A DNA stretch of 64,000 nucleotides from Neobacillus bataviensis LMG 21833 (GTDB lineage Bacteria > Bacillota > Bacilli > Bacillales > Cytobacillaceae). The notes beneath the pieces were generated by a model. The model was not told the DNA's origin, ran no database searches, and worked only from the letters and a program-made list of their open reading frames with translations. The stretch lies in assembly GCF_000307875.1 (NCBI RefSeq), contig NZ_AJLS01000063.1:1-64000 (forward strand), given 5' to 3'. The position numbers were made by a program, and so were the translations under genes. This document shows positions 16,314 to 26,216 of the stretch, piece by piece (position 1 is the stretch's first letter; every line of letters starts with the position of its first letter).

Positions 16314-17945
16314 TTATACCTGTGCTTTTTCTTGCTCTTGGCGTAACATTCTTCTTAAAAGCTTGCCGACAGATGACTTAGGAAGCTCATCAAGTATTTC
16401 TATTTCTTTCGGCACCTTATATGGCGCTAAATTTACCTTTGCAAATTCGATCAGTGTTTCCGGTGTTACAGCTGAACCTGGTTTTAGCTTAACAAAGGCC
16501 TTTACTGTTTCACCCCTGTATGTGTCTGGAACACCAATCACAATCGCTTCTTCTACCGCTTCATCCTGGTACAGCACCTCTTCAATCTCACGCGGGTAAA
16601 CATTGTAGCCACTGGCAATAATAATATCCTTCTTACGATCCAAGATATAAAAGTAGCCGTCTTCATCCATTTTTGCGATGTCACCGGTAAATAGCCAACC
16701 GCCTTTTAACACCATTTCTGTATCGCTAGGACGCTTCCAATATCCTTTCATTACTTGTGGCCCGCGAAGGATCAATTCTCCAGCCTCACCTACGGGTACA
16801 TCTATAAGACCTTCTGAAGTTTCTTCAACGATTCTTGCCTCGGTTCCTGGCAGCGGAATACCAACACTTCCTAATTTTCGCGGCAGGAATGGCGGTGTCG
16901 AAATGGCAGACGGAGCAGTTTCTGATAGACCGTAGCCGTCTGATAATCTTGTACCTACTCTTTTTTCAAATGATTTAACTTGTTCAATAGGCAGTGGAGC
17001 ACCGCCGCTGCTTAAATAATAAATATCACCGATATTACTATCTTCTAAATGCGGGTGACTATTCAAAGCAAAAATCATGGTCGGCACGGCCGTCATTTGA
17101 AACGGTTTCTCCCGCTTAACTAGTTCTAACACTTCATTAACATCAAATCGAGGTAAAATGAGCTGATTACAGCCAATTCTTATGGCTGATAAAGCATTAC
17201 AAGAGAGCCCATACACGTGAAACATTGGCAGGACACTAACAATTTTAAAGTTTTCCGGTTTCTCATCTACAGCATTATAGGTAAAATCACATACCTGAAT
17301 AATATTGGCCAGTAAATTATGATGTGTCAGCATCACCCCTTTTGATACCCCAGTTGTTCCACCAGTATATTGGAGAAGAGCCACATCTTCATGGATGTCA
17401 ATTGGAATATCAGGAATCACATTATCATGTGTCAGAAAGTCCTCAAAATAAATATCTCCATCTGCAAGCGGAATTCTGTTTCCTCCAAATCCAACGACAA
17501 TAATCTTTTTCAAAGATGTTTTTGGCTGAACCTGCTTTACTCTAGGGTAAAAGGCTTCAAATACAACCATGTATTCCGCATCGGAATCATTAAGGATATA
17601 TTCAATTTCTCTTTCGACATACATTGGATTTACTTGAACGGCAATGCCGCCTAAACGGAATGTAGCAAAAAGGCTAAAAATATAATGTGGGCAGTTTGGC
17701 AGCATAATTGCCAGCCGCTCACCCTTTTTAAGCCCGACTCGATATAATGAGGCTGCAAACCATTCAGAAATCATTCTAGTTTCTTTATAGCTCCAGGATT
17801 TCCCGAAAAATGACAGTGCCGAATTATCATTATGAATATTTGCTGCCTGCTTTAATAGGTCAAATAATGAATCATATTCAATTGATACTTCCTTGCTAAT
17901 TCTAGGATCGTAAAATTTTAACCATGGCTTTTTCTGATAAACCAC
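16314..17945 (-). CDS. Long-chain fatty-acid-CoA ligase, PHA locus 1
   Basis: The enzyme (543 residues from GTG 17945) activates fatty acids to acyl-CoA with ATP. The AMP-binding motif is LLQYTGGTTGVSKGVMLTH. Others are YGLSETAPSA, WLFTGDIAKMDEDGYFYI and the C-terminal lysine motif LPKSSVGKLLRR. The frame opens at ATG 17984, but AAGGAGGGG lies 6 bases before GTG 17945, and the resulting VVYQKKPWLKFYDPRI matches the start of the locus-2 paralog. It is the first gene of the locus-1 minus-strand set (117 bases before the phasin-like gene). Beside phaC it may feed 3-hydroxyacyl-CoA made from fatty acids into PHA (inference). Confidence 0.88.
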   Translation of the reverse strand: MVYQKKPWLKFYDPRISKEVSIEYDSLFDLLKQAANIHNDNSALSFFGKSWSYKETRMISEWFAASLYRVGLKKGERLAIMLPNCPHYIFSLFATFRLGGIAVQVNPMYVEREIEYILNDSDAEYMVVFEAFYPRVKQVQPKTSLKKIIVVGFGGNRIPLADGDIYFEDFLTHDNVIPDIPIDIHEDVALLQYTGGTTGVSKGVMLTHHNLLANIIQVCDFTYNAVDEKPENFKIVSVLPMFHVYGLSCNALSAIRIGCNQLILPRFDVNEVLELVKREKPFQMTAVPTMIFALNSHPHLEDSNIGDIYYLSSGGAPLPIEQVKSFEKRVGTRLSDGYGLSETAPSAISTPPFLPRKLGSVGIPLPGTEARIVEETSEGLIDVPVGEAGELILRGPQVMKGYWKRPSDTEMVLKGGWLFTGDIAKMDEDGYFYILDRKKDIIIASGYNVYPREIEEVLYQDEAVEEAIVIGVPDTYRGETVKAFVKLKPGSAVTPETLIEFAKVNLAPYKVPKEIEILDELPKSSVGKLLRRMLRQEQEKAQV

Positions 17946-18335
17946 ATTATTCCCCTCCTTATTTTCTCCCCCAAATTTAAACATTTAGGTAAAATCGAAA
18001 CCTTTTAAACTTGGAAGAAGTTGTATCCATTTAAATTATTGTTGTAAAAAAGTTTTTTGTAAATGCACTGATTTCGACACCCTTCATCAATTTTCATAAC
18101 AATAAAATTTAAGAAGGGAACATTTATGACGAATTTCTACAAAACACAACAAAATCCCATGGAAATCCTGATAGATTTTGACAATATACCATTATTTGTT
18201 CACATAATATTCGATTTTTCCCCAACTCAAAATGTGAGCAAATTGTTATAGCAATAAAGGAATCTACCATAAAGAAGGAGTTTACTGTGTTAACATTATG
18301 AGTCAGTCCCAGAAACCTGGCACTGATTCTCACAC
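17946..18335. other. 390-base intergenic region with conserved ligase promoter element
   Basis: No supported gene is present. The minus strand reads TTTTACAACAATAAT at 18049-18035. It is matched with one substitution (TTTTACGACAATAAT, 41600-41586) upstream of the paralogous ligase of PHA locus 2, so this is a likely shared promoter or operator; TTTACA could be the -35 box. An imperfect hairpin (TCAGTCCCAG AAAC CTGGCACTGA, 18303-18326) lies just after the adhE stop and may be a REP-like unit or weak terminator. Confidence 0.5.
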
Positions 18336-20939
18336 TTATACGCCCATGTACGCTTTACGATATATTTCTGCAAGTTCGCTAATAAACGGTTGTTTTGGAT
18401 TTGCTATGGTATCCTGATCGTCAAATGCATGTTCGGCAAGTAAAGCTACTTTGTTTTCAAACACTTCTTTATCGACACCATTTGCTTGAATGCTCATCTG
18501 AATATCTAATTTTTCTGCTAGGCTGACAATCGCCTTGATTAAACTGTCAACCCCTTCTTCTGTTGTGCTAGCAGGGAGTCCAAGCATTTTGGCAATCTCC
18601 GCATATCGCACATCCGCAATAAAATGTTCATATTTAGGATAGGTCATAAATTTATTTGGTTTTGCGGCATTATAGCGAATTACATGCGGCAAGAGGATAG
18701 CATTTGCACGTCCATGCGGGATACTAAACTCGGCGCCTAGCACGTGGGCAAGGCTATGATTGATACCTAAAAAGGAGTTACCAAATGCCATTCCGGCGAT
18801 TGTCGATGCATTATGCATCTTTTCCCGTGCTAGTTCATCACTTCCATCACTGAATGCCCGAGGTAAATATTCAAAAACAAGTTGAATGGCTTTAAGTGCC
18901 AATCCGTCTGTATAATCATTTGCCAAAACCGATACATAAGACTCAATTGCATGGGTCAGAACATCCATCCCTGTGTCTGCGGTAACATGTTTCGGAACTG
19001 TCATGACAAACTGCGGGTCGATAATGGCAATATCAGGCGTCAGTTGGAAATCTACCAGCGGATATTTCTTATTGGTCTTTTTATCAGTAATAACGGTAAC
19101 GGAAGTAACCTCTGAACCTGTCCCGGATGTGGTTGGAATTGCCACCAAATTTGCTTTCCTGCGAAGAGCGGGAAATTTCACCACTCTCTTAGACGGATCA
19201 AAGAATTTTTGCGTTAGACTATGGAAATCCGTATCTGGATGTTCGTAAAATAACCACATTGCTTTTGCAGCATCCATAACGGAACCGCCGCCAAGAGCGA
19301 TGATGCAATCCGGCTGGAACTTTTTCATTCTTTCTGCACCATTCATGACCGTCTCAATACAAGGATCTGGTTCTACTTCTGAGAATGATTCAAACTGGAT
19401 ATGAGCGCCATTCTTTTTCAAATAATAGAGAACTTTATCAACATAACCATTTTTTATAGAGCTTCCACTTGTAACGATAAATGCTTTTGAGATGCCTGGA
19501 ATCTGAGCCAGCATTTGAATTGAATTTTGCTCAAAGAAAACCTGTGAGGGCACTTTAAACCATTGCGTCATTTTTCTCCTTTTTGCTACCTTTTTAATAT
19601 TGATTAAATTTGCTGCTCCAACATTTTGCGACACAGAGTTACCCCCATAGGTTCCACATCCAATTGTTAAGGATGGCAATGATGTATTGTAGATATCCCC
19701 GATTGCCCCATGTGTTGAAGGTGTATTGACAATAATTCGTCCTGCTTTCATCCGCAGTGCAAATTGATTGATAAGATTTTGGTCAGCTGTATGAATTGCC
19801 GCAGAGTGCCCGAGGCCGCCATATTCTAATGTTTCCTCAGCAATTTGCAAACCATCTGCCGTACTATTTACCTTATAACAGGCCAAAAGCGGACTTAATT
19901 TTTCACATGAAATCGGATATTTCGGACCTACTCCTTCTAACTCGGCAATTAGGATTTTCGTATGAACGGGAACATTTACACCTGCCATTTTTGCAATCAA
20001 ATAAGCAGACAATCCAACAATCATTGGGTTCAGGGCGGAGTGTTTTGGATCAATAGCAATTTGCTCAACCAATTGCCGCTCCTCTTCATTTAGGAAATAA
20101 CAATGGTTTGCAATTAATTCTTGCCTTACTTCGTCATATATTTCTTTGTCAATAATAAGCGCCTGTTCTGAAGCGCAAATCATCCCATTGTCAAACGTTT
20201 TCGACAGTATAAGATCATTGATGGCCCGCTTGATATTGGCTGTTTTTTCGATATAACATGGAACATTCCCAGCGCCGACACCAAGTGCAGGTTTTCCCGA
20301 ACTGTAAGCAGCTGTCACAAGGTTAGGTCCGCCTGTTGCAAGAATGAGCGAAACTTTTGGATGTTTCATCAAGGTTTGGAACGCTTCATGGGAAGGAATT
20401 TCAATCCACTGGATGCAATGTTCTGGTGCCCCTGCTTTTATTGCTGCCTCCCTTAGCAATTCAGCTGTAACCGTGCAGCATTTTTGAGCATAACGAGGAA
20501 AGGCGAAAATAATCGGATTTCTCGTTTTAAGTGAAATTAACGATTTAAAGATCACAGTCGAAGTTGGATTTGTTATTGGGATAATTCCAGCAATGACACC
20601 TACTGGCTCAGCCATTTCAACCATACCTTCATTCTCATTTTCACTTATTACTCCCACTGTTTTCATATCTCTAATGTTGTTATAGATGCACTCAGTAGCA
20701 AACATATTTTTGAAAACCTTATCCTCATAAACACCTCTTTTTGTTTCTTCAACAGCTAGTTTCGCTAGATATCTATGGTTTTCGAGTGCTGTAAGAGCCA
20801 TCTGTTTGACAACTTCATCCACCATTTCTTGATTGAAGCTGCGAAATTCTCCTAGTGCCTTTGCAGCGTTATTGGCTAATGTATCAATCATTTCTGGAAC
20901 TAAATGTTTTTCTTGTACAACTTTTTCTTTTACAGCCAT
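18336..20939 (-). CDS. adhE: Bifunctional acetaldehyde-CoA / alcohol dehydrogenase
   Basis: The 867-residue fusion converts acetyl-CoA to acetaldehyde (N-terminal aldehyde dehydrogenase, about 1-440) and then to ethanol (C-terminal iron-dependent alcohol dehydrogenase, about 455-867). Seen motifs are the catalytic Cys in TFDNGMICASEQ, the nucleotide-binding IALGGGSVMDAAKAMW, TSGTGSEVT, and the iron-binding His region NHSLAHVLGAEFSIPHGRAN. Length and order are as in E. coli AdhE, which forms spirosome filaments. It is a single-gene unit and indicates mixed-acid or ethanol fermentation under low oxygen. A half-site TTGTGAA for Rex-like control lies upstream, but not a full dyad. Confidence 0.95.
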   Translation of the reverse strand: MAVKEKVVQEKHLVPEMIDTLANNAAKALGEFRSFNQEMVDEVVKQMALTALENHRYLAKLAVEETKRGVYEDKVFKNMFATECIYNNIRDMKTVGVISENENEGMVEMAEPVGVIAGIIPITNPTSTVIFKSLISLKTRNPIIFAFPRYAQKCCTVTAELLREAAIKAGAPEHCIQWIEIPSHEAFQTLMKHPKVSLILATGGPNLVTAAYSSGKPALGVGAGNVPCYIEKTANIKRAINDLILSKTFDNGMICASEQALIIDKEIYDEVRQELIANHCYFLNEEERQLVEQIAIDPKHSALNPMIVGLSAYLIAKMAGVNVPVHTKILIAELEGVGPKYPISCEKLSPLLACYKVNSTADGLQIAEETLEYGGLGHSAAIHTADQNLINQFALRMKAGRIIVNTPSTHGAIGDIYNTSLPSLTIGCGTYGGNSVSQNVGAANLINIKKVAKRRKMTQWFKVPSQVFFEQNSIQMLAQIPGISKAFIVTSGSSIKNGYVDKVLYYLKKNGAHIQFESFSEVEPDPCIETVMNGAERMKKFQPDCIIALGGGSVMDAAKAMWLFYEHPDTDFHSLTQKFFDPSKRVVKFPALRRKANLVAIPTTSGTGSEVTSVTVITDKKTNKKYPLVDFQLTPDIAIIDPQFVMTVPKHVTADTGMDVLTHAIESYVSVLANDYTDGLALKAIQLVFEYLPRAFSDGSDELAREKMHNASTIAGMAFGNSFLGINHSLAHVLGAEFSIPHGRANAILLPHVIRYNAAKPNKFMTYPKYEHFIADVRYAEIAKMLGLPASTTEEGVDSLIKAIVSLAEKLDIQMSIQANGVDKEVFENKVALLAEHAFDDQDTIANPKQPFISELAEIYRKAYMGV

Positions 20940-21180
20940 TCATAATCCCCTCCAGAATTCATAAACTTTTGTATTTTAACAAGAACAGTACTTGAACTTT
21001 TCAGATTCACTCCTTTATCTCTCTGTTGGCTAAAATATACCATGTTGCATTAATCAAAAAGTGTCGAATTTTGCGCAAAAATGAATGAATAGCCATTCAT
21101 TTTTAAAAGGTTCACAAAATGTTCAAAAATATAACGCACTTAAAGTGTTTGTTTTTTCTCAAATTTCGCGATAAAAAAAA
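20940..21180. promoter_or_regulatory. adhE upstream region with AATGAATG dyad
   Basis: The inverted repeat AAAATGAATG / CATTCATTTT with a 6-base centre (21078-21103) lies about 140 bases before adhE. The TGAATG half-sites resemble those of TetR-type fatty-acid or redox regulators, but this is only a likeness. TTCACAAAATGTTCAAA (about 21111-21127) has one Rex/Fnr-like half-site. No sigma-A promoter was assigned with confidence. Confidence 0.4.
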
Positions 21181-21209
21181 GCGATAAACCTTTTGAAAAA
21201 GTTTATCGC
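21181..21209 (-). terminator. Terminator of ppc
   Basis: On the minus strand GCGATAAAC / GTTTATCGC forms a 9-bp stem with an 11-base loop, followed by eight T residues. It starts 15 bases after the ppc stop codon. Confidence 0.9.
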
Positions 21210-21223
21210 CTTTTAAAGCTATA

Positions 21224-23986
21224 TCAACCTGTATTCCGTAAACCGGCAGAGATTCCGCTTATGGTGAGGAGGACTTCCGTTAATAATTCTTCATTCGGCT
21301 CGTCCTGTTTTCGTAATTCTTTAATTAGATCCACCTGCAAAAAGTTTAACGGATCCACGTATGGATTTCGTCTGAATACAGATTCTTTAATATTTGGTGT
21401 GTGATCAAGTAATTCTTTATCACCGGTAATTTTAAGAAGAATTGCTTTTGTTTTTTCATACTCATCTAGAATATCGGTAAAAATTCTATCTGCAATTGAT
21501 TGATCTTCAACAAGTGTTAAATACTCTTTTGCAGTAGTAATATCTGCCTTCATCAATGCCATATTGAGATTATCAATCGTTGATTGAAAGAATGGCCACT
21601 TTTCATACATTTCCTGTAGAAGCTTAAGGTTTTGCTCGTTATTTGCAGCAAAGCTTTCTAATCCCGTACCAGCAGCATACCATGCCGGAAGGAGCTGACG
21701 GCTTTGTGTCCAAGCAAACACCCATGGAATCGCCCTTAAGTCCTCAAATCGGCCTTTATTTTTACGGCTCATTGGTCTCGAGCCGATATTTAAGTCACCG
21801 ATTTCTTTTAATGGTGTTCCTTGCGTAAAGTAGGTTAGGAAATCAGGGTCTCCAAAGACAAGTGATTGATATTTTGCTAAAGCATCGCTGGAAATTTCCT
21901 CAATCGCAACTTCCCATTCCTGTTTCCGAAAATACCCGTGCTCTTCTTTCAAAACATGCGTTGCAGTTAGAATTAAGGTAGATGTCGCTTGTTCCAAACT
22001 ACGAAAGGCAATATCCTCAAGGAGATATCTTGAAGACAACACTTCACCTTGTTCGGTAATTTTAACGCCATCGCCAACTGTTTCCGCCGGCTGAGAAAGG
22101 ATACTTTTATTTAATGGACCGCCGCCACGTCCCAATGATCCCCCGCGGCCATGGAAAAATTTTAGTCCAATATGATACCTTTTGGCCATTTCATGAATTT
22201 CAATCTGTGCCTTATACAGCTTCCAGTTAGCCGTTAATGTTCCGCCGTCTTTGCTGCCATCAGAGTACCCAAGCATAATTTCCTGCTGATTTCCTAAGAT
22301 CTGCAAATGATTGCGATATACAGGCATGTTGAAAAGTTTTTCCATTATCACTGGACCGGCTGTTAAATCATCAATGGTCTCCAATAATGGGGCAACGTGT
22401 AAATGACTTTCTAGGGTTCCGTCCGCATGAAGCCGGTAAAGTCCCGCTTCTTTTGCTAACACAAGAACCTCCAATAAGTCACTAGATGATTTTGTCATAC
22501 TAACAAGATATACAGTGATTGCTCGTTTTCCAAATTCCTCCTGAGCAGATTTAATCATCTGGAACACTTTAATCATTTCCTGTGTTTCCGCTGAATAATC
22601 TTCATTTAGTAAAAGAAGCGGCCGCGGATCCATAAGAATATCTTGCAATATTTTTATCTTTTCTTCCTCAGACAGTGCTGCATAATTTTCAGCAATCTGG
22701 ACTTTGTGCAGAATTTCCGTCATAGCAGCCTCATGCTCACCGCTATGGTTACGGATATCAAGTGTGGCTAAATGGAAGCCAAACATCTGGACTTGACGAA
22801 TCAGCTTTTGAATAATTTTTAATTCATGTGCCGTTGGATGATGTTGTTTTAGGCTATTATCTATCATGAACAAATCGGCTAATAATTCATCAGCTGATTG
22901 ATAACCTAAGCCGGATTTACCGACTTGCCGTATTCTTTCAATTATCATAGCAAAGACCCGGCGGTAAACTTCGGTTTTTATCGGCCATTTTTTCTCTTCT
23001 GTTAAAAATAAGTCTTCCTTTTCCTCAAGGAAGGTAAGAAGCTCGTCACTAACCTCAACCCTTGTCGTGGAATGACTGTATCGTTTCATTAAATCTATTA
23101 ATACATTTTTATACTTTTTTAAGACAAGTCTTCGCTGTCTAGCTAAGGTTTCCCAAGTCACATCATGGGTAACATTTGGGTTTCCATCACGGTCGCCGCC
23201 AATCCATGATCCAAAACGAAGAAAATTGGGAACATCCCAAGATGTGTTCGGATAATTTTTCTCAAGGCACTCTGCGACCTCCTGATGAATTTCAGGCAGC
23301 ACCTCAAATAGAGTCTGATCAAAATAATACAACCCATTTCGTACTTCATCCAAAACAGTCGGTTTATGTTCGCGTAACTCATCGGTTTGCCAAAGAATAG
23401 CTACTTCATTAAACAAGCTTTCCTCTATCTTTTTTTGTTCTCTTGTCGATAGTAATGGATGATCGAGCTGTTTTAATAACACGGCAATCCTCTGCTGAAT
23501 CTCTAAGATGGAACGTTTGGTTGCCTCTGTTGGATGTGCAGTTATGACTAATTCAAGCGATAAGGTTTGCAATACATTTTGAATGACCTCATCATGAATG
23601 TCATTTTCTTTAAGTTTTAATATAGCACTTTCAATCGAGGCAGGCTGAACAATTGTTTCGTCTTGAAGCTGATACTGTCTACGTCTCCTTATACGGTGGT
23701 TCTGCTCCGCAGCATTGATTAAATGAAAGTACATTGAAAATGCCCTAATGACTTGTTTTCGCATGGGCGAACTTAAGCCGGCAATCTCTTCCTTTAAGGC
23801 TTTATAAATCTCTTGATCAAAATGAGTCCTAAGTGTTTTACACATAAGTCTTATTTTTTCTACTTTTTCAAAAAGCTCTTGACCACCATGGTTAACCAGA
23901 ATTTCTCCTAGCATATTCCCTAGTAATTTTACATCGCGGCGCAATGGAAGACTGCTGTCATTCACTTTCAATTCTTCTGTTGCCAT
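21224..23986 (-). CDS. ppc: Phosphoenolpyruvate carboxylase
   Basis: The 920-residue enzyme carboxylates phosphoenolpyruvate to oxaloacetate, an anaplerotic supply to the TCA cycle. Motifs include ITAHPTEATKRS with catalytic His, GSWIGGDRDGNPNVT, FFHGRGGSLGRGGGP, and the C-terminal ISAGLRNTG that ends all PEP carboxylases. The frame is open to 24064, but AAGGTGATC lies just before ATG 23986, giving MATEELKVNDSSLPLRRDVK, a normal start for this enzyme. B. subtilis uses pyruvate carboxylase only, so ppc is a useful marker of this lineage. Confidence 0.94.
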   Translation of the reverse strand: MATEELKVNDSSLPLRRDVKLLGNMLGEILVNHGGQELFEKVEKIRLMCKTLRTHFDQEIYKALKEEIAGLSSPMRKQVIRAFSMYFHLINAAEQNHRIRRRRQYQLQDETIVQPASIESAILKLKENDIHDEVIQNVLQTLSLELVITAHPTEATKRSILEIQQRIAVLLKQLDHPLLSTREQKKIEESLFNEVAILWQTDELREHKPTVLDEVRNGLYYFDQTLFEVLPEIHQEVAECLEKNYPNTSWDVPNFLRFGSWIGGDRDGNPNVTHDVTWETLARQRRLVLKKYKNVLIDLMKRYSHSTTRVEVSDELLTFLEEKEDLFLTEEKKWPIKTEVYRRVFAMIIERIRQVGKSGLGYQSADELLADLFMIDNSLKQHHPTAHELKIIQKLIRQVQMFGFHLATLDIRNHSGEHEAAMTEILHKVQIAENYAALSEEEKIKILQDILMDPRPLLLLNEDYSAETQEMIKVFQMIKSAQEEFGKRAITVYLVSMTKSSSDLLEVLVLAKEAGLYRLHADGTLESHLHVAPLLETIDDLTAGPVIMEKLFNMPVYRNHLQILGNQQEIMLGYSDGSKDGGTLTANWKLYKAQIEIHEMAKRYHIGLKFFHGRGGSLGRGGGPLNKSILSQPAETVGDGVKITEQGEVLSSRYLLEDIAFRSLEQATSTLILTATHVLKEEHGYFRKQEWEVAIEEISSDALAKYQSLVFGDPDFLTYFTQGTPLKEIGDLNIGSRPMSRKNKGRFEDLRAIPWVFAWTQSRQLLPAWYAAGTGLESFAANNEQNLKLLQEMYEKWPFFQSTIDNLNMALMKADITTAKEYLTLVEDQSIADRIFTDILDEYEKTKAILLKITGDKELLDHTPNIKESVFRRNPYVDPLNFLQVDLIKELRKQDEPNEELLTEVLLTISGISAGLRNTG

Positions 23987-24158
23987 ATTGATCACCTTCC
24001 CTTTATTCAAAAGATTCGCTAAATTTTTTATATAAATATAACATTCTTTATTGAACAAGTTCAATAATTAATTAATATTTACTTTATCACTTTAGGCAGA
24101 AAAAGGACAAATTAAAAAGCCGAAACCCATTGTTTATCAGGATTTACGACTTTACTTT

Positions 24159-24608
24159 TTATTTTTTAGTAAAATCTTCGAGTTTTGAAGAGATGGCAAC
24201 GGCCACTTCTTCGTCTGTTATTTGGATGGCCTTTTTGAAGAGCGTATTTGCTAAAGTTCCCATTGGCCCTGTTGCGTTGATTTCGAGAAACCCGGTAATC
24301 CGTGTTTTATTTCTATTTATTGCTTTTGCTTCAAAATAGCCTTCACCAATATACTTTTCGTTCTTCCGTTTTAGTTCAAAGCTTACCTTACTTGGTTCAT
24401 TCCACTCTTTAATATCAATGACAAGCGTGACCTTTTTTTTCATGACAACAAGGTCACTTTTAAACTCCCAGCTGATCTGCCGGTCATTAATTTTTTCATG
24501 TTGTATATACCCTGGGACAAGGGGTGCCCAATTATTTTCGTCCCTGATAAAGTCCCAAATCACTTCAATCGGGATATCTAATTCTACTTGTTGTAATTCA
24601 CTTGGCAT
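24159..24608 (-). CDS. CoxG-like SRPBCC family protein
   Basis: The 149-residue protein has the START/SRPBCC fold: an N-terminal strand ELDIPIEVIWDFIRDENNWA, a beta-sheet, and the C-terminal helix TLANTLFKKAIQITDEEVAV. The GPMGTLAN segment near residue 113 is typical of CoxG (carbon monoxide dehydrogenase subunit G) relatives, which are usually unconnected to CO oxidation in bacilli. No cox genes are nearby. It probably binds a hydrophobic ligand or lipid; the actual role is unknown. It is transcribed alone. Confidence 0.78.
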   Translation of the reverse strand: MPSELQQVELDIPIEVIWDFIRDENNWAPLVPGYIQHEKINDRQISWEFKSDLVVMKKKVTLVIDIKEWNEPSKVSFELKRKNEKYIGEGYFEAKAINRNKTRITGFLEINATGPMGTLANTLFKKAIQITDEEVAVAISSKLEDFTKK

Positions 24609-24852
24609 TGTTGTATCCCTCTTTCATTGTCAATGTAAAAACCCTTCAAATCACTGAAGGTCTATTTTTAAAATATATGTTGAATTTTTTGTTTATAGAA
24701 GAAACATATCCCCATTTACCGTAAATGTTATGGTTGTATTATTCTAATCATAATTCAAATTAGCTATTGAAATAATGGACAGTACATTTTAAGATATGTA
24801 GATAGGTTTTAATATTCAGAAAAGTCATCAAAACCATTGGGGGAACATAAGA

Positions 24853-25491
24853 TTGAAACTCTTTCAGTATTTTTTATTCTTTTTGGGGTTAACCTTTTTT
24901 GGGCTGGGTAATGCCATCGCCGTTAAGGTCAAATATGTGGGATTGCACCCTTGGGAAGTTCTAAATGTGGCACTTTATCAGCATTTTGGATTAACCATCG
25001 GCACATGGGGCGTAATATGCGGGCTGGTCTTAATCATCATTTCCTTGTTTGTCGCCCGCAATTATATAAGCCTGGGAACCATTTTAAATGCACTGTGTAT
25101 TGGACCTATCATGGATTTTTTCCTCTGGCTAGATATTCTTCCAAAGGCAACAAATACTTGGCTAGATTATCTGATTCTCCTTTCTGGGATAGTGATTACA
25201 GGTATCGGCGGCGGCATGTATGTCGCAGCAGGGATTGGTGCCGGTCCACGGGATGGCTTTATGCTTTCGATTTCTGATAAAACTAGATTGTCAGTAAGCC
25301 AAGCTCGTATGATCGTGGAAAGTTTCGTCCTCGTGATTGGGTTCTTATTAGGCGGCCCGGTGTTTATCGCCACATTCCTTTATACCTTCATACAAAGCCC
25401 TGTTTTTCAACGCTCTTTAATGCTATTTAAAGTGTTGGTGGAAACTGTCAAGAAGAAAAAAGACCAGGCAAATGAAAAAATTGCTATATAA
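24853..25491 (+). CDS. YczE/YyaS/YitT family membrane protein
   Basis: The 212-residue protein has about five membrane segments. The sequence GLTFFGLGNAIAVKVKYVGLHPWEVLNVAL and GGGMYVAAGIGAGPRDGFMLSI match YczE of B. subtilis, a membrane protein of unknown transport function required for surfactin-related processes in some strains. The start is TTG 24853 following GGGGGAA. It is a single-gene unit ended by a strong terminator. Neighbours give no clue to its substrate. Confidence 0.8.
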   Translation: MKLFQYFLFFLGLTFFGLGNAIAVKVKYVGLHPWEVLNVALYQHFGLTIGTWGVICGLVLIIISLFVARNYISLGTILNALCIGPIMDFFLWLDILPKATNTWLDYLILLSGIVITGIGGGMYVAAGIGAGPRDGFMLSISDKTRLSVSQARMIVESFVLVIGFLLGGPVFIATFLYTFIQSPVFQRSLMLFKVLVETVKKKKDQANEKIAI

Positions 25492-25492
25492 T

Positions 25493-25527
25493 GAAAACAG
25501 GAGAGCAAAAAGGCTTCTCCTGTTTTC
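25493..25527. terminator. Bidirectional terminator between YczE-like gene and ycnI
   Basis: A 12-bp perfect stem (GAAAACAGGAGA / TCTCCTGTTTTC) with an 11-base loop lies between convergent genes. Confidence 0.88.
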
Positions 25528-25542
25528 AAATTAAATATTTAG

Positions 25543-26193
25543 TTATTTCTTTCGAATAGCAAGAACAAGCGCTATAAGTGAAAGTAATGCTGCTACACCA
25601 GATAAGATACGTGGCAGAGAATCGGAAGTTTCGTCCTCTTTCTCTGTATCAGTTGTTTGCGCCTTATCCGTTTTTTCAGCATGTTCCGTCGTCGCTGTAT
25701 CATGGTGATCGGTTGAAGTTGCTGTCACAATATCCGTAATGGAATGGGGAGAATCAGAACCTTCATCGCCAGTCCATTCAACGACACTGCCATCTTTGTA
25801 ATATTGAAAAGCATCCCATGCTGCCTTTGTTGCCTTATCAGGATTTTTCGCCACGAAAACAAATTGTTGGAATTGACCAGGTAAAATCCCTTCACCAGTT
25901 GCTTCGAATGTAAAGGTTTTTACTTTCCCACTAGCATCTTTTTCAGAAGAGTAGGTCCATCCAGGAACTGCTTGATAGGACATTACCTCTACTCCTTCAG
26001 GGGCTTTAACGGTAACTTTCGTTGTTGCTAACTCTTTTTCAACCGGAACCTTTAAGGTATAGGTTTCCCATGCACCTGTTGCGGAGGTTTTCGGAATTAC
26101 TGTTACATGCGCACTTGCAATACTTGAAAAGAAAAACAAACTGATTACGGCTGGAATAAATACTTTTGAAATCTTACTCATCATTTTTTTCAT
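25543..26193 (-). CDS. ycnI: YcnI copper-binding exported protein
   Basis: The 216-residue protein has a signal peptide ending in SIASA, so the mature chain starts with His (HVTVIPKTSATGAWETY). In the DUF1775/YcnI family this N-terminal His, with a Trp and a Glu or other ligand, forms a copper site. The domain spans about 29-165 and is followed by a His/Glu/Thr-rich linker and a C-terminal membrane helix (ILSGVAALLSLIALVLAI) anchoring it to the cell surface. It is the last gene of ycnK-ycnJ-ycnI, as in B. subtilis, and probably hands copper to YcnJ. Confidence 0.9.
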   Translation of the reverse strand: MKKMMSKISKVFIPAVISLFFFSSIASAHVTVIPKTSATGAWETYTLKVPVEKELATTKVTVKAPEGVEVMSYQAVPGWTYSSEKDASGKVKTFTFEATGEGILPGQFQQFVFVAKNPDKATKAAWDAFQYYKDGSVVEWTGDEGSDSPHSITDIVTATSTDHHDTATTEHAEKTDKAQTTDTEKEDETSDSLPRILSGVAALLSLIALVLAIRKK

Positions 26194-26216
26194 ATGAATT
26201 CTCCTCGAATGTTTTA

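Noticed and set aside
18124-18333. Minus-strand open frame of 69 codons downstream of adhE
   Set aside because: No ribosome site, atypical composition, and it contains the hairpin and intergenic features; not a supported gene.
21111-21127. Rex or Fnr site upstream of adhE
   Set aside because: Only one half-site (TTGTGAA) is present; the second half does not match, so no full operator can be claimed.
24641-24661. Hairpin CCTTCA / TGAAGG read as terminator
   Set aside because: Only 6 bp, not downstream of any gene on the strand with the T-run; probably chance.
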